Assembly: GCF_032362555.1 (NCBI RefSeq)
Contig: NC_083528.1
Coordinates: 930,001 to 994,000 of the forward strand
Length of the DNA: 64,000 nt
Reading direction: 5' to 3'
Source: Amyelois transitella
Lineage: Eukaryota > Arthropoda > Insecta > Lepidoptera > Pyralidae
How positions within the stretch are numbered: the first letter of the stretch is position 1; each line of letters opens with the position of its first letter. Shown here piece after piece: positions 43,546-54,937 of the stretch. The notes beneath the pieces were generated by a model that saw only the letters and a program-made list of their open reading frames with translations, ran no database searches and was not told the DNA's origin. The translations under genes were made by a program, and so were the position numbers.

Positions 43546-44054
43546 TTCTAGTATAACTCAAAAGAAATAAACACCCCATTTATCGTTTGTGTTAGCGACG
43601 GCCATGCTGCCAACCTTTTTGGTTCGGCGCCATAGATTTATAATTTTATCAATGTGAAAAAAGAGAAATGAAAAAGAAAAAAAAAATCTAGGTATATCAT
43701 AACACTTTTCTGCACAACTATTCGCGTATTTACCTAGGGAATCCCGCGTGTTGCGCACGCGCGGCGTTCCGTCATAAAGGTCTACTCACACAACCGGTTT
43801 TCGAGACGCGACGAGATCAAGGTCCGATCTTGCATCACAATTATGATTAAGATTTACGATAATTGGCAGTGTGACCTTAGAATATTTTACTTCTATTCTT
43901 AGTGACCCTGCGAAGGACACGCGTTTTTATGTATTTTTTACAAACACATTTTTATTTTATTTTGCGTGACAGAAAGATTTAACACAAAAAACAAAACTTT
44001 TATTTATTATTATGACATTTAATTCATTTCAACATTACCTTTTATTTTATTTTT
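43546..44054. other. Intergenic, nothing recognised
   Basis: A GC-richer patch at about 43735-43830. No gene or known repeat. Confidence 0.4.
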
Positions 44055-44220
44055 TCACAACATTGGTTGACGATAAATAAACTATTACTAAAACTAAGTT
44101 TACTGCCGCTTCCAAAGCGTCAGTGCAGAAGAAGCGGTAACAAAATTCTTCGACAACGTCAACTTCACAATTATCCAAACTTATTAGAATAGAAATGTGT
44201 ACGAGAGAATACATTGTGCT
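44055..44220. repeat. Family E repeat copy 2
   Basis: Same block order as 1027-1190: acattggttgac, ccgcttccaaagcgtcagtg, agaagcggtaac, cgtcaacttcac. Confidence 0.6.
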
Positions 44221-44801
44221 GATTAATTGACTTACACAAAATTTAAATAGTAAAATATTTTTTTTTATGGATTGACAGTTTTAAATAGAACTTATAGGTA
44301 CTTAAAATAATAATAATTAAATAATTTTAAGTAGAAATTACTGAATTTTTAATTAGGGTTCAAATCAAACTACAATTCTTGACAACAGTGTTAAAAAGAT
44401 TGAAATGCTACGTCAAAATGGCATATATAAAAAGAGTTCCGACTCTTATTATATGTATATGCCAGTTTACCTATGCCGGTAAAAACTAAAGATTCCGTGG
44501 TAATTGCGAAAAACCTTTATTCTTTTGTAAGTGGCGCTAAATTCGCGCGAAAAAACTAGTTAGTTAATATCTTGATTGCATAATAATTCATTATCGTAGT
44601 TTATATTTTGGTCACCCATCTTAAACCTGACCATAAATAACATTGCTTAACAATTACACAACCACACGTTATACATTCCAAACTCCGACTTCCCTAATAA
44701 AAAACATGACATTAAAATAAAAGAGGCTTCCTTCCTCCTGACGCTGTTGTAAAACCCATCTTATTTCCTACTGGGTTAAATGAATTTTATAAAAAAAAAT
44801 A

Positions 44802-44984
44802 TCCTTCTAATATTTTAATGCGAAAATTTGCGAGTATGTCAGGATGTCAGTAAACTACTGAACCCATTACGATGAAATTTGGTATGTAGGCAGCTGAAGA
44901 CCCAGAATAACATATACATATATTTTTATCCCGGAGTTCCTGCGAGATTGAATCCATGCAGACGAAGTCGCGGGCGGCCTCTAG
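44802..44984 (+). mobile_element. Helitron-like element, second subfamily
   Basis: Starts TCCTTCTAATATTTTAATGC after A, ends cgcgggcggcctCTAG before T. The interior (gatgaaatttggtatgtagg, tttttatcccggagttcc) differs from the 1240 type and matches 5133-5275. Confidence 0.7.
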
Positions 44985-44990
44985 TATATA

Positions 44991-45184
44991 ATTGATGTCG
45001 TAAAAAGCGACTAAGGGATAGGCTTATAAACTTGGGATTCTTCTTTTAGGCAATTGACTAGCAACCTGTCTCTATTTGCATCTCACTTATATCATAAAGC
45101 CAAACAACTGAACGTGGCCTATCAGTCTTATCAAGACAGTTAGCTCTGTCCACCCCGCAAGGGATATAGACGTGATTATATGTA
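44991..45184 (+). repeat. Family A SINE, 5-prime truncated
   Basis: attgatgtcgtaaaaagcga to gggatatagacgtgattata. It begins 7 bp after the Helitron end. Confidence 0.8.
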
Positions 45185-45581
45185 AAAATATAAGAACATT
45201 TGGTAATCATTCCTATTGTCTTGTGTGAAGTTTATTTAGTGTTGCGGTAAACTTATAAATTTAAGACCTTGTTGTACTCATATTATGCAAATAAAAATTT
45301 GAAGTTTGAAGACTAAAAAGTCATGCTCCAATCAGTTTGGGAAAGTCCTGCCCAAAGACTGGTGAACAAAAACTGTAAAAGATTTTTCCTTAAAGTTGAC
45401 AACCTCAGAACAATGACAATAAAAACCCACGAAATGTGCTAGAACAAAAAAAAAGTATCTGAATTCGCGGCTTTTCATGATTTTTTTTTTTTATTAGGTT
45501 TTTCGAATATCATCATAATTTAAACTCATAACTGACTGACTGACTGAAGACAACCAGGAATAACTTCTAGGCTTAGGAGGG

Positions 45582-45653
45582 ATTTTGAAAATTATTCTTT
45601 TCTAGAAAAAAGACACCTATGTCTTTTTTATAGAAAAGAATGATTTTCAAAAT
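45582..45653. other. 33-bp inverted repeat (hairpin)
   Basis: Arms 45582-45614 and 45621-45653 match at 31 of 33 positions around a 6-base loop (acctat). A transcript would form a pre-miRNA-like stem. Confidence 0.75.
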
Positions 45654-45659
45654 TGGGTA

Positions 45660-46537
45660 CCAAGTATCACTTATCGACGTCAACATATTATTTAAAGTCT
45701 AATTATATCTACTACCGCTCCCAAAGCGCATGTATAGAAGAAGGAAGTCAATTTACAAATATAGATCTCTTAAATTTAAATCGTAGATTAATGCACATTG
45801 CCTACATAAAGAAAAAGTGAAAAAGTACAAAATAAATGATATTAATAAATGTAAAGATATGTACAAATACATACTGTACAAATTGTATCAGTACTCGAAC
45901 AAAGTCAAAAATGCACAAGCATTTAAGAGGCCATTCTGTCAAGCTCGGGTCACACATGTTTATCATTAATATAATACTCCGTGCTGTAATAGGTTTTCAT
46001 ACGAAGCTCATCATTAATATACTTTTTGAATTTTCTATCAGGCATTTCAAGAACACTTTCATAATTTATTATAAAATCTTATACAATTAATCAGAAATGA
46101 TTTCCCTACCTTAGCCAGCCGATGCGCTGGGACTAACAACTTATAATTGTTCCGCAGTGATTTACTAGTACATTCACCTACTATTTTTTAAAGATTCTTA
46201 TGTTTTTCTTAACATACATATTATAATCGAACATATATTGGGCCCTCCCAAAAAATATCTCTCCCTGTAACCGGAATGAAAGAACCCTATGACCACCTCC
46301 AGATTTCGCCACCAACCTGTTAACAAGTTCACATAAAGAAAGGATAGTGTTACTTGGCCTTCCCGCTTCCGAATGGTAGTCATAATTTTGAGGACTGATT
46401 GTCCCATGTGTTATTGAGTCATGTTATGGCGTCACCACGAGACTTCGTGTGAGATAATTGTATCATTTCAAACGATCCACTTGCGCCTGAGTCAGTAGTA
46501 ATATAAAGTAATAATTTTTGTAACATAACATTACATA
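45660..46537. other. Intergenic, nothing firm
   Basis: A family E scrap near 45715-45760. Frames of 84 and 69 codons (45836-46090 plus, 46198-46407 minus) show no family features. Confidence 0.4.
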
Positions 46538-46728
46538 CTAGCTTCCGCCCGCGACTTCGTCCGCGCGGATGTCGGTCTTCGCGTGGATGATTTTTATTAT
46601 TTGTATTTTTCCAGGATAAAAAGTATCCTATTTTATGCCCAGGATAATAAGGTGTAATTATACCAAGTTTCATCGAAATCGAACCGTTAGTTTTCACGTG
46701 ATGTCTGAACATACAGACAGACGGACAA
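46538..46728 (-). mobile_element. Helitron-like element, 5-prime truncated
   Basis: Minus-strand end cgcgggcggaagCTAG followed by T, with ggataaaaagtatcc and accaagtttcatcgaaat inside. Confidence 0.65.
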
Positions 46729-47234
46729 AAATTTTTTTAATCACATGCTTGGGTTTGGTATCGATCCAGTAACACCCCCTGCTATTTATTTTTTCAATAT
46801 TTTCAATGTACAGAATTGACCCTTCTACAGATTTATTATATGTATAGATAGATAGTCACGTCTATATCCCTTGCATTGAATTCAATACCTTTTTCTTCTT
46901 GGTGTCGACTTAGGATCATTTAGTGATGATCTTATGTTGTCGATGTTCAAAAACTTAACTTTTTTTTGCCAAAATGACCAGCCACTTTCATTTCGGGTTC
47001 ACTGGGAAGTATGCGTTCTATGTACTATTTATGTCTCTGCCTACCCCTCAGGGAAAGAGGCTTGATTTTATGTATGTACTTTTCAACAAATAAAAAAACT
47101 AACTGAGAACATACATAAATGGAGGATGCTCCACTTAAATCCACTGACAAGAGTTAGCTCATACATTTAAGAAGAAGAAGTATGTATCTGCTATTTCGAA
47201 AATCAAAAAGCTAAATTAATTAATAGTAATCCCA
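46729..47234. other. Intergenic with small repeat scraps
   Basis: Family A tail scrap at 46846-46875 and family R 3-prime end (tctctgcctacccctcaggg) at 47034-47078. Confidence 0.5.
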
Positions 47235-47509
47235 TCTATACTAATATTATAAAGCTGAAGAGTTTCTTAGTTTGTTTGTTTAAACGCGCTAATCTTAGGA
47301 ACTACTGGTTCGAATTGCAAAATTCTTTTTGCGTTTAATAGACCATTTATCGAGGAAGGCTTTAGGCTATTGGTCATCACGCTGCAACTATTAGGAGAGA
47401 AGAAAATATAGAAGATGTGAAAAATGAAGGGCAAAATTATTCATCCTAGAGGGCTTCAATGATGCCCAAAATAACTTTTCCACGCGGACGAAGTCGCGGG
47501 CACTGCTAG
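47235..47509 (+). mobile_element. Helitron-like element (family H), both ends present
   Basis: A at 47234, TCTATACTAATATTATAAAG start, ctgCTAG end, T at 47510. Confidence 0.8.
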
Positions 47510-47712
47510 TGTAAAATAAACTCCTACGTCATTTGACAATACGTAATATTGAAATGAGTTGGTCGTATCTTATGTGTGAGTAATTTATCAAAAATAACTT
47601 AGCAGGTTTTCCGAAACGTAATAATTTAAATTTTAAATCACTTTAAAACATTCATGTTATTTATCTAACAATTTATTCTTACAAACCCGACAGCAATTCA
47701 GCATATGAACGA

Positions 47713-48019
47713 TACATTCATATAATTACGTCTGTATCCCTTGCCGTGTGGTTCCCGGCACCAATACCAAAAAAGAATAGGACCACTCCATCTCTTTCCC
47801 ATGGATGTCGTAAAAGGCGACTTGGGATTCTTTTTTAGGCGATAGGCTAGCAACCTGTCACTATTTGAATCTCAATTCTATCATTAAGCCAAATAGCTGA
47901 GCGTGGCCTATCAGTCTTTTCAAGACTGTTGGCTATCTCTTAGTCGCCTTTGTCACCATGGGTAAGAGATGGAGTGGTCCTATTCTTTTTTGTACTGGTG
48001 CCGGGAACCACACGGCACA
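47713..48019. repeat. Family A SINE inserted in an inverted family A SINE
   Basis: The outer minus-strand copy has its tail at 47713-47740 (ataattacgtctgtatccc) and its head at 47935-48019. A plus-strand copy (47742-47933) sits between them. The result is a fold-back with about 80-bp arms. Confidence 0.7.
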
Positions 48020-48377
48020 ATGCCATTGGACAATTTTATTGATTAAATTATTAATTACTTTATTATGCCGCCTCCGATGTAAAGAATAAGCATCTTTAAC
48101 CTACAAATAACCTGTAATTAAAAATAAATTACTATCACACCTCGTAAGTACGCGTAAACAAATATTATTAAGTACCTGCTTAATTATTTAATTAGGTCTT
48201 ATGACAGTCGTATTAAGCGGTAACTTTTTTCTTGTTATAAGAAAGCTCTTTGTGACTTTTATTATAAAAACATAATTTGATAAACATCGTTCATTTTGCA
48301 TCATGAACTGACCATGGATCGAACCCGGGACTTGTGGTTCAAAGGTAGGAACACTACTACTGTGCCAAACAGAACAT

Positions 48378-48606
48378 ACATACATATAGTCACGTCTAAA
48401 TCCCTTACGAGGTAGAGACAACAGTCTTGAAAAGACTGAAAAGCCACGTTTGGATGTATGGCTTAATGATGGTATTGAGATTCAAATATTGACAGGTTGC
48501 TAGCCGATCACTTACAAGAGGAATCCCAAGCCTTTCCTTGTCACCTTTTACGACATCAATTAAAAGATATGGAGTGGTTCCACCTATCCAAAGTGCCGGG
48601 AACGGC
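48378..48606 (-). repeat. Family A SINE, near full length
   Basis: acatacatacatatagtcac to the shortened head tgccgggaacggca. Internal small deletions. Confidence 0.8.
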
Positions 48607-48732
48607 ATAAGTTAGTTGAAATTATTTAGAAAATAATCTAACTACGTGCTATTATCTTCAGAGCTTATTTATCTGGTATCTTTAAAGCCAATCATTAATT
48701 AAACACAAATATTTTTTCAATTAAATAATATC

Positions 48733-49414
48733 GGTTTGTTCCCATTCAGTCACACCTCGATCTGTAACACTGTTACTCAATGGGAAAAAAATTCCCGTTG
48801 TGTAGCAGTGGTACACATTGCAACTATCGTTTTCCCAATGAGTAACACTGTTACACAATGGCACTTTGTATTCCCGATCACTAACACTGGTTAAGAATAT
48901 TTTTAATAAAAGCATTTCTAATGTTTGTTTAATTAGTTCTCAATTGAAAAAGAATAAGTCATGTAACGAATTAGTGTAGAAAATACATATATTGTAGTCG
49001 CTAATGTTTTTCATTGTTTATTAAGTGACGTCATTTACTTACCTGAATTACTTGAACCCTGCGCCAGCTCACTTGCGGCGTATTTCAAAGCACAATTGAA
49101 ACAATAGATTTCGTGGAACTGGATGGCCGAAAAGAGATAAGATCGAAGACTACAATATATGTATTTTCTACATTAATTCGTTACATGTCTTATTCTTTTT
49201 CAGTTTAAAACTAATTAAACAAACATTAGAAATGCTTTTATAAAAAATATTGTTAACCAGATTTAAAGATCGGGAATACAAAGTGCCATTGTGTAACAGT
49301 GTCACTCATTTGGAAAACGATAGTTGCAATGTGTACCACTGCTACACAACGGGAATTTTTTTCCCATTGAGTAACAGTGTTACAGATCGAGGTGTGACTG
49401 AATGGGAACAAACC
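48733..49414. mobile_element. Fold-back DNA transposon, 267-bp inverted arms, 8-bp target duplication
   Basis: 682 bp. Arms 48733-48999 and 49148-49414 are inverted copies (about 254 of 267 positions equal). Termini read GGTTTGTTCCCATTCAG. Perfect duplicated target ATAATATC at 48725-48732 and 49415-49422. The arms carry several small palindromes of the GTAAC-act-GTTAC kind. The 148-bp centre has no ORF. Eight-bp duplications are known for hAT, P and Merlin groups; the GG start is not typical of hAT. Superfamily uncertain. Confidence 0.85.
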
Positions 49415-49422
49415 ATAATATC

Positions 49423-50487
49423 AATATACATATATTTAATTAAATATAAATATCAGATATATTTCTATATCTTAATAAAAAATACTTGTTCATAAGTATA
49501 CTTATTACATTTGAATTAAAAAATAAAAGTTCAAAATTACGACAAAATAATATTTATTAAAGCTTATCTTACTAGTTCTTATCATTACAATAAATTATTG
49601 AGTATCTTTTATTGGAACTAACATTATAATAACACCCAGTCACTCCAGCTATATAATATATATATAAAAGATATAAGATGAGAGAGACTTGGCAATTGAC
49701 CGAGTTACATCCTAAAATCCCTAGATATTATTGAGCGATTCCTGTCAGACCTCCACAAACTTGCAGGGGAACTTAACCCCTTTTGGATCTTGAGTTAATC
49801 CAGTTGTCTGAATGTGCAGGGGAGCCCTACACAACGTAAATTTTTATTTGCATATACTTCACTGGCTTTTTATTGGTCAATGAGGAACTTTTTAACCAAC
49901 TGCGACAGAATGATGGTAATGTTTTAAATGCACATGCTGTATGTAGATTTTTCTTATTTAATATACGTTCCAACTGGGGTTGATTGTCTTTTGGTTAAGG
50001 AATATATCAAGTCAAATATATCTTGGCAGTGTTTATAGACTATAAACTATGGTCTTGACGAAAACCCTTTGATTAACTTCTGCTTTTATAATTGCCTTGC
50101 GTTTTCCTAACAGTGAAGAACACATAGTGAGTGCCAGCTTCATTCCTTGCGCAGATTGTAAAAGCCTATCAAGGATTGCGACGTCAAAGCCTGCATAATT
50201 TGCGGATTGGGAAAAGTCGCGTGAGGTTACATGTGTCATATGTGAACCCAAGAATACTATGAGGTACGTTTTTATGAGACACAATTTCATACGATTTAAA
50301 ATCGATGTGATATAACTTGTTCGATTTGGATGTAATTTTTGGTTTGAAATGTGAACTTTTCGAATCGAATTAGAGACGTCTTGGGTTTCCGTTTTTTAAA
50401 TTACTATACTATGATTACAATCAGTCACTTTACACTTTGGTTTACATAAAAACTTCACTGGTCTATAGCACTATAAATTATAAGGGT
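49423..50487. other. Intergenic with a possible short ORF
   Basis: An 85-codon minus-strand frame (50033-50290) begins MKLCLIKTYLIVFLGS, which looks like a signal peptide, but the rest shows no family and no cysteines beyond two; it could be a chance ORF or a small secreted peptide. A family D-like scrap (gttgtctgaatgtgcagggg) lies near 49800-49825. Confidence 0.35.
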
Positions 50488-50838
50488 TTACTCATCCCAA
50501 TAATCCACTGGGATGCACATGTACGCGATCCTGACGTAATTCTTCGGGCACCTTCTATCCTTTACTCCGACCCTTACAATCTTCGCCTCCTGGTCCTTAT
50601 TTTCTGGCAAAACCATTCGCTTCTTCCTGTCGTAATTCAAGCAGTTCCCGCAAGGCACTAAAGGGCCTATAACGGCCGGTAGGACTGGTAGAGAATTGGC
50701 TCCTTTAACTCTATCTGTTAATTCCCAAACTGCCTCTCTTTCCGACTCTATTTGTTCTTTGTTGCACGTGCATGTGTCGTCTAAATCAGCTCGAACTAAG
50801 GTTAGGATGGCAAGCGTTAAAAACAGTTTGAACGCCAT
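50488..50838 (-). CDS. Small secreted six-cysteine protein, unknown function
   Basis: 116 residues from the ATG at 50838-50836 (GCAAGATGGCG). The frame is open further up, but this start gives a clean signal peptide (MAFKLFLTLAILTLVRA) and lies 53 bp below the TATA box. The mature part of about 99 residues is charged and has six cysteines in pairs: CTC near its start, CGNC in the middle, and a final RRCPKNYVRIAYMCIP. The ending resembles the C-P-x-x-Y-x-R-x-x-x-x-C pattern seen in various small secreted insect proteins; I do not recognise the family. Three disulfides are likely. Single exon, strong TATA, short leader: compatible with abundant tissue-specific secretion (inference). It ends in acidic DYWDE. 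Confidence 0.7.
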   Translation of the reverse strand: MAFKLFLTLAILTLVRADLDDTCTCNKEQIESEREAVWELTDRVKGANSLPVLPAVIGPLVPCGNCLNYDRKKRMVLPENKDQEAKIVRVGVKDRRCPKNYVRIAYMCIPVDYWDE

Positions 50839-50890
50839 CTTGCTGCTGAGAAATCTTGCTTGTGAATGATCGAAACAGGTAGTTACTACG

Positions 50891-50898
50891 TTTTTATA
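50891..50898 (-). promoter_or_regulatory. TATA box of the secreted protein gene
   Basis: TATAAAAA on the minus strand. Transcription would start near 50865, leaving a leader of about 30 nt. Confidence 0.65.
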
Positions 50899-50949
50899 CG
50901 GGTCTTGGGGGGTTCTGCTGTGAGTCATAACATTAGTGTTGTAGGTCAA

Positions 50950-51789
50950 AATTCGCTAAGTGTACTTTTTGTAGATGTATTTTTTATTTTATTCTGAATA
51001 TGTTTGTTTGTTTGTAATCTCTTTATTGTACAATAAAATAAATATAACACAGTGTAAAATAAATATAACAAAACAGTCATTTGATAAAAATAATATGTAC
51101 TTACAATGGTCCAATCGGGATATCTTCCAGTCAACCAAAATATGAAAGAAAGTCCATAATCAAATCTGAAAGTGATTTAATATTTCAATAGGGGTTATTT
51201 TTCAATAATTTTTGTAAATTTTTAATGTATGAAAAAACCACTGTGTAGATTTCGTAACGTGACGTTATAACGTTGGTAGGTTTTTGTGTAATACATTTTT
51301 TTTAAACTTACAACCCGTCTGTTTAATTCTTGTTTAGACTTGATTTCAGATTGATCAATATTACTTTTATTATTGAGGCGTCTTGGAACATATTCCTAAA
51401 ATCTTTAGTAGTCATTTGTAATTTATCTTTATCACTTTTCACCTATAAAGTCTTGTGTAATACCAAATTAGTTTATCTTTCGTAAATAAGCATTTAATTA
51501 ATTATGAAAATAGAAAAACATAGATATTACTTATAAAATATTCATAAATCATTGGGAAACTAATGTGACATTTCAATAATAAATTAAACATAATTATAAA
51601 ATAATGGGACATTTAAAAAATAAATTAAACATAAATGTTATGTCAATGGTCCGAAAAAGTAAACTTAGTGAATTATTTATGTCTTATCGGTCTAATGACG
51701 TGCAGTATTTGCGTATATTGTTTTTAATTGGAGGTAAAATATAGTTTGTTAGATGTCCATTTAGGTCACTGCTTCATTTCAGTTGCCAA
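50950..51789. other. Intergenic, nothing recognised
   Basis: AT-rich with an internal near-duplication around 51570-51640 (ataataaattaaacataa-type units). No gene. Confidence 0.4.
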
Positions 51790-52053
51790 TACATACATAC
51801 ATACATATGGTCACGTCTATATCCCTTGCGGAGTAGACAGAGCCAATAGTCTTGGAAAGACTGAATGGCCACGTTCAGCTATTTGGCTTAATGATAGGAT
51901 TGAGATTCAAATAGTGACAGGTTGCTAGCCCATCGCCTAAAAAAAGAATCCCAAGTTTGTAAGCCTATCCTTCAATCGCCTTTTATGACATCCATGGGAA
52001 AGAGATGGAGTGGTCCTATTATTTTTTGTATTGGTGCCGGGAACCACACGGCA
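51790..52053 (-). repeat. Family A SINE, full length and well kept
   Basis: ATAC tail, ggagtagacagagccaatag, gccacgttcagctatttggc, all blocks to the head ggtgccgggaaccacacggc. A good reference for the minus orientation. Confidence 0.85.
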
Positions 52054-52084
52054 CAAGTAGTTAAGTTGCCAATATAAATGCAAA

Positions 52085-52235
52085 TGTCCGATTTTGGATT
52101 CCTCAGGAAACTTGCATACACTGATTGTGCAGGTTTCCTCACGCCCTCACAATAATAGCGTCAGTCGTCTAAAACTAATGTACATGAACTTAAGAAAGAG
52201 TTTTTGGCCGGGGTGAGATTTAAACCACTAGGGAT
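52085..52235. repeat. Family D-like piece
   Basis: ctgattgtgcaggtttcctc and ctaatgtacatgaactt match the end of family D at 62050-62130. Confidence 0.5.
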
Positions 52236-52761
52236 GATGACGAGGTCTTAAAACAATATTAATTATTTAATAACATGATAGAATACACGTAATTAAATAC
52301 GTTACGTAAATTTTTAGTTTTAATTTTGACACCCTATACGTTTTATATTCTTTCAAAGTACGATGGGAAAGTCCATTTAAAAAATTCAAAATTATTTAAA
52401 AATAACTATGCCAAGAGTAAATAAATAAAATTTGGAATAACTTTTATTAAGACATCATATCCATAAACGGAATAATTAAGGTAGCTGCCATGCAAATGAA
52501 GTTCATGACGCGAACAAGTAACTCTAGTGTGACGTCACACTTGAGTAGCGTTTTGGACTAGTCCAAATTATGTGTTATGTTACTTCGTATATCTCAGGTA
52601 GTTCATTGTTTATTGATGCCATTATTTGACCCAAGTTTTAGTTGTTGTGAAACCAAAACAAAGAAAATTTGTCATCATGCCTATTTAAAAATTGGTTACC
52701 TGTTAACAAGCATTCATAGAGTTTATGACTTTTATTCCCTCTCTTTTTGTCACTTATGACA
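52236..52761. other. Intergenic, nothing recognised
   Basis: AT-rich, with no ORF family or repeat. Confidence 0.4.
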
Positions 52762-52838
52762 AAATAAGTGCGCAAGGATTGTGGAATGTGGGAAGATAGT
52801 CTCTGCCTACCCCTCGGGTAAAGAGGCGTGATTTTATG
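52762..52838 (+). mobile_element. Family R LINE 3-prime end
   Basis: aagtgcgcaaggattgtgga, then gtctctgcctacccctcggg and gaggcgtgattttatgtatg. Confidence 0.7.
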
Positions 52839-52884
52839 TATGAGCAGGAGGGCGCACTAAATACTACTTTAGGATGGTGATATT

Positions 52885-53107
52885 ATACATATGTACATCA
52901 CGTCACGTCTATGTCCCTTGCGGGGTGAACAGAGCTAACAATCTTGAAAAGACTGAAAAGCTTAAAGTATGTCTTCATGATGGAATTTAGATTCAAATAG
53001 TGACTTTTTCTAGCCCATCGCCTACAAGAAGAATCCCAAGCTTATTAGCCTTTTCCTTAGTCGCCTTTTACGACATCCATGGGAAAGATATGGACTGGTC
53101 CTATTCT
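52885..53107 (-). repeat. Family A SINE, head truncated
   Basis: acatatgtacatcacgtcac to gacatccatgggaaagatat and gactggtcctattct. Confidence 0.8.
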
Positions 53108-53425
53108 GAAGTAAAGGGTTCTAGACTATAGGAGGTGTATAAATATAAAATGAGAATTTGAAAACACTACTTTCCTTTTTAGAGTAGTCGGGCAAAATTA
53201 TATGGTACGCGGTCTTTCCGGCCCCTAATAATAAAACTGAATTGTAGTTTATTAGTTTGTCATACGTCTACTGATGGTGGCTGTTTATATTTTTTTTATT
53301 GGCTTGACCGACGCCATTTTGATTGAGTGTCATAATGATTTATTATTATTAGTCACAGAATTAGTTTTAATTATCAATAGGTTGTTTCATTCGTATAGTT
53401 TAATTTATATTAGTTTAATTTAGCT

Positions 53426-53674
53426 GACGGCCTCTGTGGCGCAGCGGTAGTACCTACGCTTGTCTGTGACATCGGAGGTCCCGGGTTCGAATCCCGGCCA
53501 GGGCATGATGAGAAAAGAACTTTTTCTGATTGGCGTGGGTCTTGGATGTTTATCTATTTAAGTATTTATTATAAAATAAAGTATCGTTGAGTTAGTATCT
53601 CGTAACACAAGTCTCGAACTTACTTCTAGGCTAACTCAATCAGTGTTATTTGTCCCGTATATATTTATTTATAG
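53426..53674 (+). repeat. tRNA-derived SINE (family T), full length
   Basis: gacggcctctgtggcgcagc A-box region (with a 4-bp insert ctac in gtagtacctacgc), B box ggttcgaatcc at 53484-53494, the gcatgatgagaaaagaactt link, and tail tcccgtatatatttatttat. Pol III-type head. Confidence 0.9.
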
Positions 53675-53681
53675 TTTAATA

Positions 53682-53790
53682 CATACATACAATCATGTAT
53701 ACATCCCTTGCGCGGTAGACAGAGCCAACAGTCTCGAAAGACCGATAGGCCAGCATTCAGCAGTTTGGCTTAATAATAGAAGTGACATTA
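53682..53790 (-). repeat. Family A SINE, 3-prime third
   Basis: acatacatacaatcatgtat, gcgcggtagacagagccaac, then worn to cagtttggcttaataataga. Confidence 0.7.
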
Positions 53791-54062
53791 CTTTTTTTTT
53801 TTAAGTAAGAAAACTATTGATGTAGTAGCAAGAGAAAACCGATATTCTGCCTATCCCTGTGGGCAACACGTGTATGTATTTGTTAACTTATCCCATGAGA
53901 AAACCTAACCAATTTTTCAGGTACGTCGCCGACCTTCGAAACATTCACGATCATGTAAAATCCCATGTCGTATTGTAAGGGAATACCGTGGCATCGCTAT
54001 TAGCGCGTAAAATACAAAACAATTTATCCAAAACGTATTACCTATATCACCGAAAACAACAT

Positions 54063-54506
54063 ACATATATACATACATAAAATCACGCCTCTTTCCCGGA
54101 GAGGTAGGCATAGACTACCTCTTTCCACTTGCGACGATCTCTGCATATATCCTTCGCTTCATCCATCGTTTCGGGTACTTTTGACCTGACCCTTTACCAG
54201 GACGTCCATAATTTGATCAAGATACGTTCGTCTAGGTCTTCCCACTCCGACCTTTCCCTCCATATTCTCTATGTATATCTGCTTAGTCAACCTGCTTTCA
54301 TTCATCCTCTCCACATGACCGAACCATCCTAACATACCCTTTTCTATTCCTGTAACTACATCTTCTTTCACATCACAACATTCCCTTATCACGCTGTTTC
54401 TTATCCGGTCACTCAATTTCACACCCATCATACTCCTTAACGCTCTCATTTCCACTGCATTTATTCTGCTTTCGTGCTTCTTTTGCCATACCCAACTTTC
54501 ACTCAT
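54063..54506 (-). pseudogene. RTE-like LINE endonuclease-reverse transcriptase, C-terminal fragment
   Basis: The longest family R copy, with an open stretch of about 115 codons. Seen: KKHESRINAVEMRALR, SVIRECCDV, LGWFGHVERMNESRLTKQIY and GVGRPRRTYLDQI, the typical tail region after the reverse transcriptase domain of RTE-group and related LINEs. A deletion after VKSTRNDG breaks the frame. The 3-prime end runs through cctctttcccggagaggtag to an ATAC repeat. 5-prime truncated, as is usual for LINE insertions. Confidence 0.75.
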
Positions 54507-54937
54507 ACATTAATGCCGGGACCAACAGTATATTTAATAATAATATTTAGTAAGTATATTTATTGGAAAACATTTATATCCTAAGAAAGTATTGCCCCGA
54601 ATCTGGTAATAAAAATTTCTCTTCACGTACTTTTATATTAGTATATTGCAAATATTAATCTAGCACACATGAATATATACGTATACTTTTGTACAAAAAT
54701 CTTAGAAGGCGCCCTCTCCAGTAATTAGTTTAACAGTGTTGGAGCACCCGCCTTCCCCCACCACCCTGCGCACTCAAACGTATCTATATGTATGTATGTT
54801 TCGATGTGTGGTGTAAACTATTAAACGAGATTCGGGAAAAGAAACGGTCATTATTTGCCGCAGTACGCTGTGTGTGTGTTTGTATGATTGATTGGCCGTT
54901 TGTTCGGGATGGATTTTTTGTAATGTTATACGTTTGT
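54507..54937. other. Intergenic, nothing recognised
   Basis: A short TATG run near 54789. No gene. Confidence 0.4.

Noticed and set aside
48721-49495. Two ORFs with nearly the same peptide (64 and 81 codons)
   Set aside because: They arise because the fold-back arms are inverted copies. No sign of a real protein.
50839-50949. 37-residue N-terminal extension of the secreted protein
   Set aside because: It runs through the TATA box region and hides the signal peptide. The ATG at 50838 fits the promoter.
53426-53500. Possible tRNA gene (A box and B box present)
   Set aside because: The same head occurs at 26.9, 27.5, 30.3 and 42.2 kb with a common 170-bp tail, so it is the head of a SINE. No proper acceptor stem was seen.
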